This document shows, one piece after another, positions 1-7,688 of a DNA stretch of 11,526 nucleotides (position 1 is its first letter; the number at the start of each line of letters is the position of its first letter). The DNA is from Bacteroidota bacterium (GTDB taxonomy: Bacteria; Bacteroidota; Bacteroidia; Chitinophagales; Chitinophagaceae), in NCBI GenBank assembly GCA_023426425.1, contig JAFAAT010000222.1:1-11526 (forward strand). The letters run 5' to 3'. Position numbers and translations under genes: made by a program. The notes under the pieces are model-generated. The model was given only the letters and a program-made list of their open reading frames with translations, had not been told where the DNA came from and did not search any database.

Positions 1-92
1 TGGAAGAAGAGAATCGCAGACTAAAGCAGATGTATGCTGAACTGGCGATGGATAACAAGGTGCTGAAGGATGTTATCTCAAAAAAATTCTAA
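1..92 (+). CDS. IS3-family transposase OrfA, C-terminal end (partial)
   Basis: The gene enters from outside the window and stops at TAA 90-92. The visible residues begin EEENRRLKQMYAELAMDNK and end VLKDVISKKF. This is the coiled-coil/leucine-zipper tail typical of IS3-family OrfA, where 'EN.RLK..YAEL..EN..LKD' is characteristic. OrfA supplies the helix-turn-helix DNA-binding part of the transposase, and the zipper mediates multimerisation. OrfA overlaps the OrfB frame at the 3' end, as usual in this family. The N-terminal HTH is not in the window, so it cannot be said whether this copy of OrfA is otherwise intact. Confidence 0.85.
   Translation, partial: EEENRRLKQMYAELAMDNKVLKDVISKKF
80..86 (+). 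promoter_or_regulatory. A7 slippery site for -1 programmed frameshift (OrfA to OrfB)
   Basis: Seven consecutive A residues sit four codons before the OrfA stop codon. OrfA is read in the frame beginning at base 3, and OrfB is open in the -1 frame through and beyond this run. IS3-family elements are known to make the OrfAB fusion transposase by -1 slippage on A-rich heptamers at this position. Use of this site is inferred from position and frame. Confidence 0.65.
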
Positions 93-925
93 AGCCTTGC
101 GAGAGAAAAGACAGAGTTGACTATATCCGTGAAGAGCATGGCTATAGCCTCGCAAGAGCTTGTAAACTTCTCAACCTGTCGCGATCAGTTTATTACTACG
201 AGCCCTGTAAAGATGATTCAGCGGTGATCGATAAGCTTCAGCAGTTAGCTGCTAATAAGCCTTTGGAAGGGCAGGACATGTTTTACAAGCGCATTAGGCG
301 ACAAGGGATCATATGGAACCACAAAAGGGTAACCCGTGTGTATAGACTTATGGGGCTTAATAAAAAGAAGCGAACACGTAAACGTATTCCGGCACGGGTA
401 AAGCATCCACTGGTCGTTCCGTCTGCACCTGATCAAACCTGGTCAATGGACTTTATGTCTGACAGACTGATGAACGGAAGGCGCTTTCGGGTATTAAACA
501 TCATAGATGATTACAATAGAGAGATCTTGAAAATCGAGCCTTATTTCAGCATCACCTCGGCACGGGTAATCAGCATCATTGAGCGGCTAATCGCTGAAAA
601 AAGCGAATATATTCGAGTATTCTTTTTAGTCTGTATTGGTCAGGACGGAACGGTAACGAATCTGAAGAATTTAAAGGCCGAAAGGTTCTTTGTGGAAGGT
701 AAAGAGGAGGATTTTGACTTTTCAAGTGTTGATAGTGGTCGCTCAATTCATTCGTTTAAAAGGTATTTGCAAAAGAGTTCATTTCACCCAGCCGGCGATT
801 GGGAAGGAAATTATAAGGTTCCTTCAGAAATGATTGTGGTTTTCGAATCCAAACAGAAAGGGAAGGGCAGCAAGTATAGTAATAAGTGGCTGCGAAAATT
901 TGAAATTGTTAACGCTCCAAACTGA
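83..925 (+). pseudogene. IS3-family transposase OrfB, truncated and fused in frame to a foreign tail
   Basis: The frame is open from the A7 site. It reads through the IS3 OrfB N-terminus (HGYSLARACKLLNLSRSVYY), the HTH_21-like segment (G..MFYKRIRRQG..WNHKRVTRVYRLMGL, bases ~270-355) and the start of the rve integrase core. W73-x-x-D76, counted from GTG 224, is the first catalytic Asp (bases 449-451), followed by the conserved N-I-I-D-D-Y-N-R-E block. The later DNGPEF block with the second Asp, and the final Glu, are absent. After about K126 (base 601) the sequence no longer resembles a transposase, and about 105 unrelated residues follow to TGA 923-925. A normal OrfB has roughly 270-290 residues. 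Loss of two of three DDE residues makes this catalytically dead. The GTG at 224 is an internal codon, not the real start, because similarity extends well upstream. Confidence 0.85.
606..925 (+). other. Remnant of another gene at the IS junction, TonB C-terminus-like
   Basis: From about base 606 the frame encodes EYIRVFFLVCIGQDGTVTNL, then about 90 more residues including a stretch of the form F-K-R-Y-L-x(4)-F-H-P-A-x(4)-G-x-x-V-x-S-E-M-x-x-V-F. The pattern 'hxhxFxVxxDGxVxNh ... hxPAxxxGxxVxSxhxhxhxF' is that of TonB C-terminal (energy-transducer-like) domains, which are very common in Bacteroidota exported proteins. The 5' part of that gene is missing and has been replaced by the transposase. 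No function is claimed. The family assignment rests on pattern by eye and could be wrong, but the change of character at the junction is clear. Confidence 0.4.
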
Positions 926-997
926 TGTGGTAAATTTGTATTGAAGATGATCTTAGAGTTCGGGCATGGGGTTATATTAGCGAGAAACAAATGATTA

Positions 998-2593
998 CTA
1001 CCGTAAAAAAACTTTTAGATGCTTCTGAGGGCCCTTACTTGGTTTCCATTCCAGGTAGTAGGTTCCTTTTGCATATTGATCCAATGCGATTTCCAGCCTG
1101 GTCAATGACGTTGGAATCTGGTGACTCCAGAGTACAACTCCGCTTCCGCTCAGCAGTTGTAGTAAGCCATCACTATGCGATTCCCTGAATTCGACGACAG
1201 CCATTCGTTGTGCAGGATTAGGATAGATTATTATTCCGTCCCCTTCGGTTGTCCCAATCTCAGGTGCAGATAATCCCCAGAAATGCATTGTGGATATAAA
1301 TGGAGTTGATCTGGGCGCATGAGGGTTGATGCCAGTACCTTCTGTGAAGCTGCTGGCAGAACTCCTTCCAAAAGCAAGGAAAGATCTACCTAAAGGTTGT
1401 ATTCTTTCCAATTGATCGTAATTAGTATTACCGAATATTTTGGAACCTAATTCTATTCCGGCACTATCAATCCAAAATACCCAGGCATCATATCTACCGA
1501 TATGATTGTATGGAGTTTGATCATTCATGTAACTATACCCTCCTAACAGATAGGTGTTCCCCGGACCAGCAGCAATAGTCTGTCCCCATTCCTGATTGGA
1601 GTCTCCAAATTGCCGCCCCCAGATGAAGTTGCCGTTGCGATCTATTTTAAGAAGGAACATGTCATTGTCACCATGATTACCGGGAAGCAATTGTGAATTG
1701 TCTGGTCCAATTCCAGCAATTGCAATGGTGCTATCTCTTACGTCCAGCATAGCAGTCGATGCAAATCCAAAACCATAGCTTTTACTCCATAGCACATCTC
1801 CTGTAGTATCCAGCTTGAATACATAGATATTATAACCTTTAGTCAAACCGGGATGCCACAGTGTATCAATGCAGTCATAATCTTTGGATTGCGTAGAACT
1901 GATCATGTAATAATATTGGCCATCCGTAAGGATTTTACCGTTTGCCCATTCATCGCCCGTGGTTCCCAGAACCTTCACCCACTGTTTATTGCCCAGGCTG
2001 TCCACTTTGATCAAAACCCAGTCCCAGAGTTTGAATACTGCTTGGGGTGTATAGTTGAAAGGAATATCACCATCAAATCCTGATGAGAAGCCAAAGATCA
2101 AAAAGCCACCGTCCTGTGTCGCCGTTACACTGATAGGGCCCTCTTGGAGTGAACTTCCATAGTGCCGGGTCCATACTGAATCTCCTGCGCTGTTCAATTT
2201 ATGAATGACGAACTGACCCGAAGTACTGTCAATGTCAGATCCATCGACCACAATAAAACCTCCGTCTGCGGCTTCACATGCTGCAGTCCCCCATTCCGGC
2301 ACATCGCTTCCGAAAATTTTTAGCCACTCACGTTGCCCATTGCTGTCAAGCTTTCCGATAAGAATATTGCTGTTAGTAACTGAAGATGTATTAGCCGGAA
2401 TATTTCCGCTACCCGGATCAGTTGTCTGTCCACAGAAAAAAACACCCCCGTCGGAGGTTGATATGGCATCTCTGATGTAGGTATACCCCAGGTTTCCTCC
2501 GATGAATTCAGTATTGGAAATTATAAGCTGTTGTGCGTCTGACGAGTGGCACAAAAAGAAGAAACACGAAATGAATAGATTTACTATCCGCAT
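998..2593 (-). CDS. T9SS-exported beta-propeller-like protein with C-terminal sorting domain
   Basis: The 531-aa protein begins with a signal peptide (MRIVNLFISCFFFLCHSSDA^QQ). It continues with propeller-like repeats: blocks of DGG-hhh-G (DGGVFFCGQT, DGGFIVVDGS, DGGFLIFGFS) alternate with hhKhDxxGxxxW (IGKLDSNGQREW, VFKLDTTGDVLW, LLKIDRNGNFIW). Residues ~454-531 form a T9SS type A sorting domain: it starts IIIYPNP, has a central L-L-S-G-S-G turn and a G-T-Y-Y-L strand, and ends in basic LKVFLR. The family is exported through the outer membrane by the Por machinery and either anchored on the surface or released. The function is unknown, possibly adhesion or carbohydrate/protein binding. The start ATG 2593-2591 is fixed by the signal peptide. 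A weak TTG-N19-TAGATT match just upstream could be a promoter but leaves almost no leader. The design resembles that of the broken gene at 3952-5553. Confidence 0.9.
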   Translation of the reverse strand: MRIVNLFISCFFFLCHSSDAQQLIISNTEFIGGNLGYTYIRDAISTSDGGVFFCGQTTDPGSGNIPANTSSVTNSNILIGKLDSNGQREWLKIFGSDVPEWGTAACEAADGGFIVVDGSDIDSTSGQFVIHKLNSAGDSVWTRHYGSSLQEGPISVTATQDGGFLIFGFSSGFDGDIPFNYTPQAVFKLWDWVLIKVDSLGNKQWVKVLGTTGDEWANGKILTDGQYYYMISSTQSKDYDCIDTLWHPGLTKGYNIYVFKLDTTGDVLWSKSYGFGFASTAMLDVRDSTIAIAGIGPDNSQLLPGNHGDNDMFLLKIDRNGNFIWGRQFGDSNQEWGQTIAAGPGNTYLLGGYSYMNDQTPYNHIGRYDAWVFWIDSAGIELGSKIFGNTNYDQLERIQPLGRSFLAFGRSSASSFTEGTGINPHAPRSTPFISTMHFWGLSAPEIGTTEGDGIIIYPNPAQRMAVVEFRESHSDGLLQLLSGSGVVLWSHQIPTSLTRLEIALDQYAKGTYYLEWKPSKGPQKHLKVFLR

Positions 2594-2597
2594 ATAT

Positions 2598-2610
2598 CCG
2601 TAATCTACGG
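2598..2610. repeat. Short inverted repeat upstream of the 531-aa T9SS gene
   Basis: CCGTA-ATC-TACGG is a perfect 5-bp inverted repeat with a 3-bp centre, five bases before the ATG of the minus-strand T9SS gene. It could be an operator or an RNA hairpin near the ribosome binding region. It is short enough to arise by chance. Confidence 0.25.
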
Positions 2611-2720
2611 CAAATCTTCAAAATGACAAAAAACATCTATGTAAGCCTGCAGCGGGTGTCTTAGCCCCGAATGATCTGTGCAAAACTGCAATCACCGGCC
2701 CGCGGTTGGCCTCAGTCCTT

Positions 2721-3335
2721 CTATTTGTCAGGATCTTTCCATTCAATCTCTTTCACTATTTGCTCAAAGGAAAATTCGCCAAGCTTTAGTATTGCGCCCT
2801 GATCGTTTATATACCCGTGCTTCTCGCAAACAATGGAGAAATGGTGGCAGTTACTTTCATCGGCATGTTCGTCCCAGGGTACCTTCTCACAACTCTTGCC
2901 AATTATAGATTTCCCTTTGTGGAAGGAAGTTGCAAATTCAAATTGTGGTTTGATGATCACTTGTCCTTTGTTGTTTGCAAAACCTATCAGATTCCTGTCG
3001 TCTACTATCCTGATTTTATTCTCAACAAGACGGTCGGGGCTGGGTTCTCCAAAACTGGTGTTGTAGACCTCAAATAAGATCTTTTCGTCGGCGTCAATTG
3101 CTGGCCAACCAGAACTTCCCTCCATGGCAACAATTGCAAAGTGTACATACTGATCTGGATTAAAGCACATGAAGTATTTTGCGGTGTCCAGTTGGCGTAG
3201 GAGCTTTCCATCTTCATCTACTATAGAATAACTGGGTCTTCCAGTTTCTGTCGCTACGACTTTAAACTTCTTTTGCCCATATGAAAAATTGGTGCTAAGT
3301 AGTAGCAGGACAATTGTCAGGTCTCTGAAGTGCAT
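2721..3335 (-). CDS. Exported WG-repeat-like protein
   Basis: I place the start at ATG 3335-3333 because the 204-aa product then begins with a clean signal peptide (MHFRDLTIVLLLLSTNFSYG^Q). The frame stays open to an ATG at 3404, but those 23 extra residues are polar and do not look like an N-terminus. The mature part contains WG-type blocks: YSIVDEDGKLL (~35-45), LIGFANNKGQVIIKPQFEFA with F-H-K-G-K-S following (~120-145), and HGYINDQGAILKLGEF near the end. In the WG family this G-hhD/N-x-x-G-xhhhxPxF pattern forms small beta repeats. Such proteins are common and uncharacterised in Bacteroidota and are often secreted or periplasmic. A central C-x(6)-H-x-x-E-S-x-C-H-H segment has two Cys and three His and might bind a metal. 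No T9SS sorting domain is present. It lies downstream, on the same side, of no obvious operon partner. Confidence 0.75.
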   Translation of the reverse strand: MHFRDLTIVLLLLSTNFSYGQKKFKVVATETGRPSYSIVDEDGKLLRQLDTAKYFMCFNPDQYVHFAIVAMEGSSGWPAIDADEKILFEVYNTSFGEPSPDRLVENKIRIVDDRNLIGFANNKGQVIIKPQFEFATSFHKGKSIIGKSCEKVPWDEHADESNCHHFSIVCEKHGYINDQGAILKLGEFSFEQIVKEIEWKDPDK

Positions 3336-3545
3336 GGTCTGTGTATTTCTGCCAATGTTGAAGGCCGGAGTTGCGGTGATATTCGCTGTCCTGTCTGCCT
3401 GCAACTTGAAACTGAATATACAAGTTTCTTTCTACTATCTTTCGGAACGAGGTAACCTTCGATAAATACAAGGTTGAATAGCTCTCTTTTTGGATGCCTG
3501 TACTGGTGTTCTGCTCAGACCAGGGCTGATTGAAGTGAAGCTAAG

Positions 3546-3686
3546 GTGACATACGGGGTAGCGGCACCGGCCAGCGAATTTTACAAGGACTGGGAAGACA
3601 TTCTTCAAAAAATGAATACATTGAGCCACGAGAATTTTAAAATTTATTTTGATCAACTCGTCGGAAAGAATCAGGAGCTTAAATGA
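3546..3686 (+). pseudogene. Orphan coding-like fragment, C-terminal piece of an unrecognised protein
   Basis: From GTG 3546 to TGA 3684-3686 the plus strand reads 46 residues beginning VTYGVAAPASEFYKDWEDIL and ending YFDQLVGKNQELK. The composition is that of a real soluble, helical protein: acidic/basic alternation, F/Y/W spaced as in amphipathic helices, polar end. An in-frame stop at 3531-3533 and the lack of upstream coding character suggest the 3' end of a gene whose front was lost. It might instead be a short gene starting at GTG 3546. I do not recognise the family. Opposite-strand open frames over this stretch look like antisense shadows. Confidence 0.4.
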
Positions 3687-3922
3687 ATCTCCTTTGAGCC
3701 TGGTATGGCAGTTTCGACTGACCAATTTAGCTCTGGTTTACACACCACCCGGAAGAACGCGTTCCTCATCCCCTGCTTAGAATACAAGAACCATAAATAT
3801 CCCAGAAGAGCACAGTGCTGTAGCAAGTAGCCGTAACTCTTGATTACCTCCGGCAGAATGATTACAACAGAACCTATCCACAGTAGTGTTGAAGGAATGA
3901 GGGAGGTTCGTTTACTGTGCAT
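3671..3922 (-). CDS. Possible small two-helix membrane protein, unrecognised
   Basis: An 83-aa frame starts at ATG 3922-3920, with a longer open frame to 3973 that would overlap the next gene's start. It begins MHSKRTSLIPSTLLWIGSVV and continues IILPEVIKSYGYLLQHCALL. It has two hydrophobic stretches (~8-25 and ~32-48) separated by a short polar loop, then a basic polar tail. The positive N-terminus and helix-loop-helix layout are typical of a small inner-membrane protein. It would be divergent from the T9SS gene at 3952, with only 29 bp between the starts. Its last 16 bases overlap the end of the fragment at 3546-3686. No family is recognised; it could be a chance open frame. Confidence 0.35.
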   Translation of the reverse strand: MHSKRTSLIPSTLLWIGSVVIILPEVIKSYGYLLQHCALLGYLWFLYSKQGMRNAFFRVVCKPELNWSVETAIPGSKEIHLSS

Positions 3923-4347
3923 TATCTGGCTCAAATAAGCTAAATTAGAAGATGGTTTTGTCCCGCAGAACATTTGTATTTTCTATAGTATTCCTGCTAC
4001 TGGGATTCGTAGTCCTCCAGGCTAAGGCCCAGCCATGGGATAAGATCATCAATTTCAATCCTGACGACACAGCCATCGCAAGCAGGCCGATGAGCGTATA
4101 TGCCGATACCGGAAGGATCTACATAGCAGGAGAAACTTTTACAACTGGTGTGACTAGTCTGAACAGTTTTTTGGCCGGACTGGATAACCAGGGTCAAGTA
4201 GTGTGGAAGAAGCAGCTGTACTTTCCGGGCCAATATAATACCATTGCCGGCAATCGTTGCCTTGGCCGATTGCAAAATGGAAATCTCTTTGCTGTTGGTT
4301 CTCATTTTAATGTTGTAGTGAATCCTCAAACGTGGATTCAGGAACCC

Positions 4348-4359
4348 TTTTTTTTTTTT
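4348..4359 (+). repeat. T12 homopolymer at the first frameshift
   Basis: Twelve T residues fall inside the coding part of the broken T9SS gene. With 12 T the frame ends 15 bases later at TGA 4372-4374. With 11 T it would read FFFLNRDGDSLG and stay open. The tract is therefore exactly one base too long for the downstream frame. Such tracts slip both during replication and in sequencing. Confidence 0.9.
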
Positions 4360-5158
4360 AAATCGGGACGGTGACAGTCTTGGATTTAAGAAGCATAGCG
4401 ATTCGTTTGAATCCAGACAGATTACGGCTGCCTGTGCCGCGGGTAACTATATTATAGCTGCTGGAAACTGGGGATCCAAGGACCTGCTTTACAACAGCTG
4501 GGAAAATACGTATTATCCGAAGTACAGGGCTTTGTTGCTTTTGAAAATGGATTCAACAGGCAATTCGGTTTGGGAGAAAAGGCTGTTAGTGTTACCGAGT
4601 AACTTCGTATCCGCCTACAGCAAAATAAGCACTTTGTTATCCACTACTGATGGTATGCGGTTTACAATTGCCGGAGAGCTTTTTGATACGAGTGTAAATG
4701 AACGAAGATCTTGCATTTTACAAATTGATACTGATGGCAATTTATTGTGGTTTAGGAGCCTGGAAAAGCCACACCTTTCAGTAAATGAAATTGATATTGT
4801 TGCAAGCCCGGGAGGCGGTTTCTACTTTGTTAGCTCAATATCTTTGGATCCACCGGTTGTGCCACCTGGCAATGAACCCTCCACATCCTGGATCTACTAT
4901 GGTAAACTTACAGAACAAGGTGATACAGTCTGGACCAGGAAAGTGAATATGAAAATCGACAGCAGTTATACTTACTATGGACGAAAGATCGTGATGACAG
5001 ATGATTACCACCTGCTTGTAATGAGTACTCTAGGAAATGAATACAGACCTGTTTTGTTTAAAGCTGACACTTTTGGCAATCTGGTTTGGTACCACGAATA
5101 TTATCGGATTAATCACTTCCATCCTTTGCAGTATTGGAGTGCTTTGGTGCAACAAGGT

Positions 5159-5166
5159 AGTATTCG
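5159..5166 (+). other. Second frameshift in the T9SS gene (one base missing)
   Basis: Upstream the good frame is the one through SALVQQG; downstream it is VAAGGIVSQIALPG, one phase back. The latter frame has a TAG at 5158-5160, so the missing base must lie after 5158 and before the GTG at 5167. One added base here would give ...QQG(S/R)YSVAAGG..., which joins both sides without a stop. Confidence 0.75.
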
Positions 5167-5200
5167 GTGGCTGCAGGAGGTATAGTGTCGCAGATAGCGC

Positions 5201-5553
5201 TACCGGGCATTTATGACACTACAGGGAGTATTAGCTGGGTAGTAAGACTGGATAGTAATGGATGCAGAGGCCCTTTGGCTCCTGATTGCCAACCCAACTC
5301 AGTTGAGGACTACCAAGCAAGCAAAAAGGACCTACGGGTTTATCCGAATCCAACAAGCAGCGGAGTGAATATAGAATGCAGCCGTAGGGCACAGGTAAGG
5401 GTATATTCACTTTCAGGAAAGCTTTTGAAAACTCAAGGTTGGGAAGCGTCAAAAGGTTTTATTGATCTTCAAGGAATGGCAGACGGGGTTTACCTGCTGC
5501 ATCTGACCTATGATGACGGTAGCGTAGACCGGCTGCAGGTGTTGAAGAATTGA
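5201..5553 (+). repeat. Dispersed direct repeat, copy 1 (T9SS sorting-domain module)
   Basis: These 353 bases encode the last ~117 residues of the broken T9SS gene. They recur at 8799-9159 in the same orientation with about 16 substitutions by eye (~95% identity), one 1-base deletion and one 9-base insertion. Similarity stops abruptly to the left of this position. Confidence 0.9.
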
Positions 5554-5954
5554 TCTTGAACAGGGCACGCAGGTTGTCCATTTTTCTCGGTTCCTGATAA
5601 CGGATAGGGTGACTGGGCAATAGTGTTGTTAGGCACTGCGAACTAAGTTCCTGCTGCCACCCAACCTTTTGTTTGCGCGGCATCAACATCAATAGATGGT
5701 CCCAATGCGACAAAGACAACAGGGCGTGCATGAGATCGCCTTTCATAAGGAATACGGGTTTGCAGCTGGGTAGTTGTAGCCTTATATCTTAAATACGTTT
5801 GCTGAAACTATTGAACAACTCGATATCGGAGTTTTTTTTTGGGTCTGTCAACAGGGTTGAATTACCTATATTTATGATGCGCAGCTGGTAAAAAAACATT
5901 AACAGGCAGGTTGTAAGGACAAGCCGGACGAATCAAGAAACTGCCACCAAAAAA
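5554..5954. other. Intergenic stretch without a recognisable gene
   Basis: About 400 bases separate the broken T9SS gene from the SBBP-repeat gene. A minus-strand frame is open from 5746 to 5459, but it runs into the antisense of the sorting domain and has no recognisable motif. A T9 run follows a weak CGATATCG dyad at 5821-5840, too weak to call a terminator. The only feature I would support is the promoter-like element at 5774-5801. Confidence 0.5.
5774..5801 (+). promoter_or_regulatory. Putative Bacteroidota-type promoter for the SBBP-repeat T9SS gene
   Basis: TACGTTTG at 5794-5801 matches the -7 consensus TAnnTTTG at all six fixed positions. A TTG at 5774-5776 lies 17 bases before it, slightly closer than the usual 19-21 for the -33 element. 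The leader to ATG 5961 would be about 155 bases. A second, weaker candidate is TATATTTA around 5867-5874. Confidence 0.45.
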
Positions 5955-5960
5955 TTGCCC

Positions 5961-7673
5961 ATGAATCTGAGACCATTAATTGTTGTTTGCATCCTGTTGA
6001 GCTTTGAATCTGCCGTTTTTGCTCAAGCTCCGGACTGGCTTTGGGCTGATAAAGGCAATTGCACCAAAGAAGATAAGGGTGCAGCCCTGGCGGTGGATGC
6101 GGCAGGCAATGCCTACGTGACCGGAAGTTTTATAGACAGTATCAGTTTCAGCTCAACGACGCTGTATGCTACTGGTCCTTATGGCTTTTCAGATATGTTT
6201 ATCGCTAAGTGGAATAGCAGCGGACAGTTTCAATGGGCAAAAAGCGGTGGCGGATTAATGAAGGACGAAGGAGTTGGTATTGATGTGGACAAGTCAGGAA
6301 ATATTTACGTGACTGGTTATTTTCAGGATACCGCGAGCTTTGAAACTCTAACTGTAATTAGTGCAGGTGGGGAAGACATCTTTTTAGCCCGCTATGATTC
6401 TATAGGAAATCTGGTTTGGTTGAAACGGGCTGGAGGTATCTATAACGATCACCCTTCGTCGAAGGTTTCCGGAGGCCTGGTTGTGGATAGAGAAGGCCAT
6501 GTGATAGTTTCAGGTAGGTATGATGATGTTGCAGTTTCTCCTCCGCCTGTAAACCAGACTTGTATGTTTGATACGATCATAATGAGCAGCATGGGTGCAG
6601 GTGATGGATTTGTCGCGAAGTACAAGCCTGATGGGAATGTCATGTGGGTGACTGGTTTTAACAGTTCGGGAGATGAAGTAGTTCAATCAGTTGGCGTAGA
6701 TACGAATGGTAATATTTATGCTGCCGGAGGATTCTCTTCTTCAGTAACAGCTGGAGGAACTTCGGTATCCAGCTTTTCCACGGGCTTTATGTCAGGAAAC
6801 GTTTTTGTAGCCAAAATGGACAGTCAGGGCAGCTTTTTCTGGATGAATGCAGCAAGCGGCAACAATCCCAGCACAGGTCCCGCGGGAGGTTCAATTAGTG
6901 GGGCGTGGATTGCAGTTGATAAGCTTGGCAATAGCTATTTAACTGGAAGTTATATGCATTGCGAGATGAATTTCGGTCAACAGCAATTGCCTTTTGATGA
7001 CCAATCGGAGGCTTTTATAGCTAAGTACGACCCCAACGGTGCCTTTCAATGGGCAAAAAATGTTGGAGGTTTAAGTTTAGATGCTGGTACCGGAATTTGC
7101 ACCGACCCAGCAGGAAATGTCTACGTTTCCGGCTTTTTTGGAGCTCCTTTAGGCGTGTTTGGCAGTGACACTCTAATGAACAATGGTGGAGGTGATATTT
7201 TCATCACCAGCTTCACAGAAGCAGGAAATTACCGCTGGACAAATATAGCGGGTGGAACAAGTCCGGAAATTGGCTACAGTATCCGGTACGCGCAAAACCA
7301 CAGTCTCTATCTCACAGGTTTTTTTCATAGCAATACGATTGCTTTTTCAAACTCCACATTGACAAACAGTGGTAACAGCGACATGTTCGTGGGACGCCTG
7401 GATGTTCAGACTAACAAGGTGCCAGACAGAGAACAAGTATCTATCAACATATTCCCGAATCCAAATGATGGAATTTTCACTATTAGCTGCCCAAGCTCCT
7501 ATTCGTCTGTGACAGTGACGGACATCCATGGTAAAATAGTTTACTCGCAACAGGTGCAGGACTCAAGGGTTACCCGAACCATTTTAGTACCTGAGGTGTC
7601 AAACGGAGTGTATTTTCTCCACCTTGCTGGCGAACGACTTAACGTAACAAAATCGTTTAAGATTTCAAAATAG
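5961..7673 (+). CDS. T9SS-exported SBBP-repeat beta-propeller protein
   Basis: I choose ATG 5961, two codons inside the longest frame (TTG 5955), because it gives a clean signal peptide: MNLRPLIVVCILLSFESAVF, then AQ. The ~570-aa product carries at least six SBBP-type repeats, each with D-x-x-G-N-hYVTG-x-F: DAAGNAYVTGSF, DKSGNIYVTGYF, DREGHVIVSGRY, DTNGNIYAAGGF, DKLGNSYLTGSY, DPAGNVYVSGFF. Each is paired with F-hA-K-Y/W-(D/N)-x-x-G-x-h-x-W (FIAKWNSSGQFQW, FVAKYKPDGNVMW, FIAKYDPNGAFQW). SBBP repeats build a beta-propeller. The last ~78 residues are a type A sorting domain (INIFPNPNDGIFTI ... DIHGKIVYS ... NGVYFLHL ... KSFKISK). It should be exported by the Por system to the cell surface; the ligand or role is unknown. 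The next gene begins 15 bases downstream, so they probably share a transcript. Confidence 0.92.
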   Translation: MNLRPLIVVCILLSFESAVFAQAPDWLWADKGNCTKEDKGAALAVDAAGNAYVTGSFIDSISFSSTTLYATGPYGFSDMFIAKWNSSGQFQWAKSGGGLMKDEGVGIDVDKSGNIYVTGYFQDTASFETLTVISAGGEDIFLARYDSIGNLVWLKRAGGIYNDHPSSKVSGGLVVDREGHVIVSGRYDDVAVSPPPVNQTCMFDTIIMSSMGAGDGFVAKYKPDGNVMWVTGFNSSGDEVVQSVGVDTNGNIYAAGGFSSSVTAGGTSVSSFSTGFMSGNVFVAKMDSQGSFFWMNAASGNNPSTGPAGGSISGAWIAVDKLGNSYLTGSYMHCEMNFGQQQLPFDDQSEAFIAKYDPNGAFQWAKNVGGLSLDAGTGICTDPAGNVYVSGFFGAPLGVFGSDTLMNNGGGDIFITSFTEAGNYRWTNIAGGTSPEIGYSIRYAQNHSLYLTGFFHSNTIAFSNSTLTNSGNSDMFVGRLDVQTNKVPDREQVSINIFPNPNDGIFTISCPSSYSSVTVTDIHGKIVYSQQVQDSRVTRTILVPEVSNGVYFLHLAGERLNVTKSFKISK

Positions 7674-7688
7674 TAAAAAACACATAAC

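Larger units (their letters stand above)
1..605 (+). mobile_element. IS3-family insertion sequence, truncated (right part missing)
   Basis: The end of an OrfA, a slippery A-run and a long piece of OrfB in the -1 frame have the standard IS3-family order. The left end lies outside the window. On the right, similarity to IS3 OrfB stops near base 602-616, before the rest of the catalytic domain, and I see no right terminal inverted repeat. The element is therefore a remnant left by a deletion or rearrangement, not a simple insertion. The right boundary given is approximate. It cannot transpose by itself. Confidence 0.85.
3952..5553 (+). pseudogene. T9SS-exported propeller-like protein gene, broken by two frameshifts
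   Basis: The first piece (3952-4374) has a signal peptide (MVLSRRTFVFSIVFLLLGFV, then VLQAKAQ^P) and the start of propeller-like repeats. The frame then fails in a run of 12 T (4348-4359). Reading one base later continues smoothly (NRDGDSLGFKKHSDSFESRQ) through repeats such as LLLKMDSTGNSVWEKRL and LQIDTDGNLLW to TAG 5183-5185. A missing base between 5159 and 5166 returns the frame to the first phase, giving VAAGGIVSQIALPGIYDTTG and a T9SS sorting domain (DLRVYPNPTSSGVNIE ... GVYLLHLTYDDGSVDRLQVLKN) ending at TGA 5551-5553. The shifts cancel, so a repaired product would have about 533 residues, close to the 531-aa T9SS protein at 998-2593. Either this is a decaying or phase-variable gene, or one or both shifts are sequencing errors. 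Confidence 0.8.

Noticed and set aside
931..938. Perfect TAAATTTG (-7-like) element on the plus strand with TTG 906-908 upstream
   Set aside because: No plus-strand gene follows; the only downstream open frame (991-1188) is antisense to the end of the 531-aa T9SS gene and has no coding character.
2695..2716. GC-rich GGCC...GGCC dyad after the WG-repeat gene
   Set aside because: Only a 4-bp stem with no T-run on the minus strand; not enough to call a terminator.
2678..3077. Several plus-strand open frames across the WG-repeat gene
   Set aside because: They lie fully or mostly antisense to a gene with a signal peptide and recognisable repeats.
3435..3725. 96-codon open frame on the minus strand
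   Set aside because: It is antisense to the more convincing coding-like fragment 3546-3686, and its translation looks like a shadow (scattered Cys/Arg/Ser, no domain).
5459..5746. 95-codon open frame on the minus strand
   Set aside because: About a third of it is antisense to the conserved sorting domain, and the rest has no motif, signal or hydrophobic pattern.
5821..5840. CGATATCG dyad followed by nine T, terminator-like
   Set aside because: The stem would be only 2-3 bp with a tiny loop, and it lies 270 bp past the nearest stop codon and just after a promoter-like element.
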